NCBI RefSeq assembly: GCF_002105155.1
Contig: NW_019029002.1
Location: 310,001 to 374,000, forward strand
Length of the DNA stretch: 64,000 bases
DNA from: Lobosporangium transversale
Lineage: Eukaryota; Mortierellomycota; Mortierellomycetes; Mortierellales; Mortierellaceae
Direction of reading: 5' to 3'
This document shows positions 62,170-64,000 of this stretch, piece by piece; position 1 is the first letter of the stretch; each line of letters begins with the position of its first letter. Position numbers and translations under genes: made by a program. Under the pieces are notes generated by a model, which made no database searches, was not told the origin of the DNA, and saw nothing but the letters and a program-made list of their open reading frames with translations.

Positions 62170-63289
62170 TATTGTTGAACACAAGTGGCATATCCAATGT
62201 TTGAAGGTACAAGGAACCGAACTAATACTCACAATGATGATCTATTGACAATACAACAAATTAGAGTTGACAGTGGCTATCGTTCAGCCATGAGTGTCCA
62301 GTCTTCGCTAGTCATGCATCCCATTTATGCCTATGGTACTGAGGCTCAGAAGGAGAAGTGGTTACCTCGATTGGGTAAGTGTGCTCCTTGCTACAACTGT
62401 ATTTGAAACCGGGATAGTGACATCTATAATCTATTTGTTTATTTATTCATCTATCTCTTCTTTCGTCCGTCTTTTAGCTAAGGGAGAAATAGTTGGATGC
62501 TTCGGACTAACTGAGCCCAACCACGGTTCAGACCCTGGTTCTATGGAGACTGTTGCCAAGAAGGTCAATGGCCACTATGTTCTCAGCGGCTCCAAGACCT
62601 GGATTACCAACTCACCTATTGCTGATGTGTTTGTTATCTGGGCCAAGGATCAGTCCGATGGCAATAAGATCAAGGGTTTTGTCCTCGAGAAAGGCATGAA
62701 AGGTCTCTCTGCTCCCAAAATCGAGGGCAAGTTCTCACTCCGTGCTTCAATCACAGGAATGATCATGATGGATGATGTCGAAGTCCCGGCAGAGAATTTG
62801 TTGCCCAATGTTCACGGTCTCAAGGGACCTTTTGGATGTCTCAACAATGCTCGCTTCGGGATTGCGTGGGGCGCACTCGGCGCTGCTGAGTTCTGCTTGG
62901 CTCAAGCAAGGGAATACACTCTGAACCGTAAGCAGTTTGGTGTTCCATTGGCTCGCTTCCAATTGATCCAGAAGAAGATGGCCGATGCCAATACAGAGAT
63001 TGCGATTGGTCTCCAAGCATGTTTGCAGGTTGGACGTCTCAAGGATGAGGGCAAGATTGCGCCAGAAATGATCTCAATGATTAAGCGCAATTCGTGTGGA
63101 AAGGCATTGGAAATTGCTAGAAACTCAAGAGATATGTTGGGAGGCAATGGTATCAGCGATGAATACCATATTATTCGCCATGTCATGAACTTGGAGGCCG
63201 TTAATACATACGAGGGTACCCATGATGTCCATGCATTGATCTTGGGTCGTGCCATCACCGGTTTAGCCTCCTTCAGTGCCACTGATTAA
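61532..63289 (+). CDS. GCDH: Glutaryl-CoA dehydrogenase (mitochondrial)
   Basis: FAD enzyme converting glutaryl-CoA to crotonyl-CoA in lysine and tryptophan degradation. Exons 61532-61610, 61721-61793, 61907-62098, 62265-62374, 62478-63289; 421 residues, close to human GCDH (438). The N-terminus [19 protein letters not shown] is a typical mitochondrial presequence. Family signatures are nearly identical to human: [106 protein letters not shown], and [20 protein letters not shown], which holds the catalytic glutamate. Intron positions restore the conserved sequence exactly. Confidence 0.97.
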
Positions 63290-63453
63290 AAACAACAGAG
63301 AGAAATAGAAACAATACGTTCCTTATCATCATAGCTTAGCTTATTTCATTTGCCACCATGAAATTTGTTTTTTTTTTAAGCCAGTCGCTCCATATTGTGT
63401 TTATTGATAAAAAAAAAAATAGTAATAAAGAGCTCATAGACCTGCTCATTCCT
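63290..63453. other. Short convergent intergenic spacer
   Basis: 164 bp between the stop codons of GCDH and the FAD monooxygenase, with A/T runs; shared 3' untranslated or polyadenylation zone. Confidence 0.5.
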
Positions 63454-63953
63454 TCACTCAGCTCGTTGAGTATCGTCTGATGTTACTTTTTTGAGAGTGA
63501 GTTGCGGTGCGGGTGGAATGGATCCAAGATCCTTTACATAGGGCAAAAAATTAACTTGCGGCCGATAGCCATACATCCGCTTCAAGACGATTTGCCAGAT
63601 AAACACCGGCATGTTTTTCAAGAGAAGCCGCAGGAATGCATTTATAAGGCTCTTCAAAACAAAAACAAAAAAAAAGAAAAAAGAAAAAAAAAGAGATGAA
63701 GCGGACAAAGCTAACAAAGTAAGGAAATATACAGAGTCCCTTTTTCCTTTTTTATTACCTTTCCAAGGATGCGACCCATATAATAGCTAGTATTATATGA
63801 GGTTTTAGAAAGTGGATATCGCTCTTCACGGTACCGTCTGAAGGCTTGAGTGATGCTATTGGGTTCTATATCTGTTAGGTCATAAAGCACATTGGCAAGG
63901 GCCACCGCATCATGAATCGCACTGACGGCTCCAAGGCCACCATTAGGATGCAA
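63454..63953 (-). CDS. FAD-dependent monooxygenase, C-terminal part (gene continues past right edge)
   Basis: Two exons visible: 63953-63759 and 63651-63454, joined in frame; 130 residues. LHPNGGLGAVSAIHDAVALA with NVLYDL is the C-terminal flavin-binding block of aromatic-hydroxylase-type (PHBH-fold) monooxygenases, where HPNGG corresponds to the usual GDAAH...P..G.G. The rest (RRYREERYPL, MPVFIWQIVLKRMYGYRPQV) fits the C-terminal helices seen in fungal multi-copy FAD monooxygenases. The exon seems to start at an acceptor (63954-63955), so the GDAxH half and the N-terminal FAD domain lie upstream in exons beyond this window. Substrate unknown. Confidence 0.75.
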
Positions 63954-64000
63954 CTGTTTGGTTATAAAATGCAGGGGTAATATATAAAATATATTATTAT

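Overview
This window reads as nuclear DNA of an early-diverging filamentous fungus, most likely Mortierellomycota (Mortierella/Linnemannia type). It has fungus-specific genes (elongation factor 3, FTR1-type iron permease, mitochondrial MSH1). Its spliceosomal introns are short and numerous, with GTAAGT/GTATGT-like donors. It also carries very many long A/T homopolymers, Gln/Asn/Ser-rich proteins, and one large protein of a type I associate (from memory) with predicted Mortierella and Glomeromycotina proteins. I saw no tRNA, rRNA, CRISPR array or intact transposon. Gene models were built by joining exons by hand; every complete model keeps one reading frame across all junctions.

Layout. 1-4817 (-): glycogenin with a very long histidine-rich tail, cut by the left edge. 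6224-9629 (-): elongation factor 3. 10397-14285 (-): mitochondrial MutS homologue MSH1, divergent from guanylate kinase (14366-15282, +) across only 80 bp. 15283-18271: 3 kb without an intact gene, holding a decayed coding stretch and a large poly(A)/(GA)n tract. 18272-20986 (+): STK32/YANK-type AGC kinase. 22417-23065 (-, first exon unresolved): ribosomal protein L10A/uL1. 23784-24387 (+): RNA polymerase III subunit RPC11. 24796-27951 (+): AP-1 beta-adaptin. 28162-30832 (+): Wee1-type kinase. 31186-32712 (+): FTR1-family iron permease. 33329-34737 (+): GET2. 34941-35642 (-): mitoribosomal protein mL61/Mrp49. 36011-38348 (-): DDT-domain chromatin protein. 38796-40114 (+): DSK2/ubiquilin. 41173-48040 (+): Tea1/Kel-like kelch plus coiled-coil protein with 53 consecutive glutamines. 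48550-52174 (-): 1160-residue coiled-coil/leucine-rich protein with a conserved central domain of unknown function. 55994-60790 (+): 1391-residue protein I do not recognise. 61532-63289 (+): glutaryl-CoA dehydrogenase. 63454-right edge (-): end of an FAD-dependent monooxygenase.

Most genes are unrelated housekeeping functions: glycogen priming, translation, mtDNA maintenance, nucleotide synthesis, Pol III transcription, clathrin traffic, CDK control, iron uptake, tail-anchored protein insertion, mitoribosome, ubiquitin shuttling, cell polarity and lysine/tryptophan catabolism. I see no biosynthetic cluster. The least explained material is the large leucine-rich protein at 48550-52174, the novel protein at 55994-60790, and the histidine-rich glycogenin tail.
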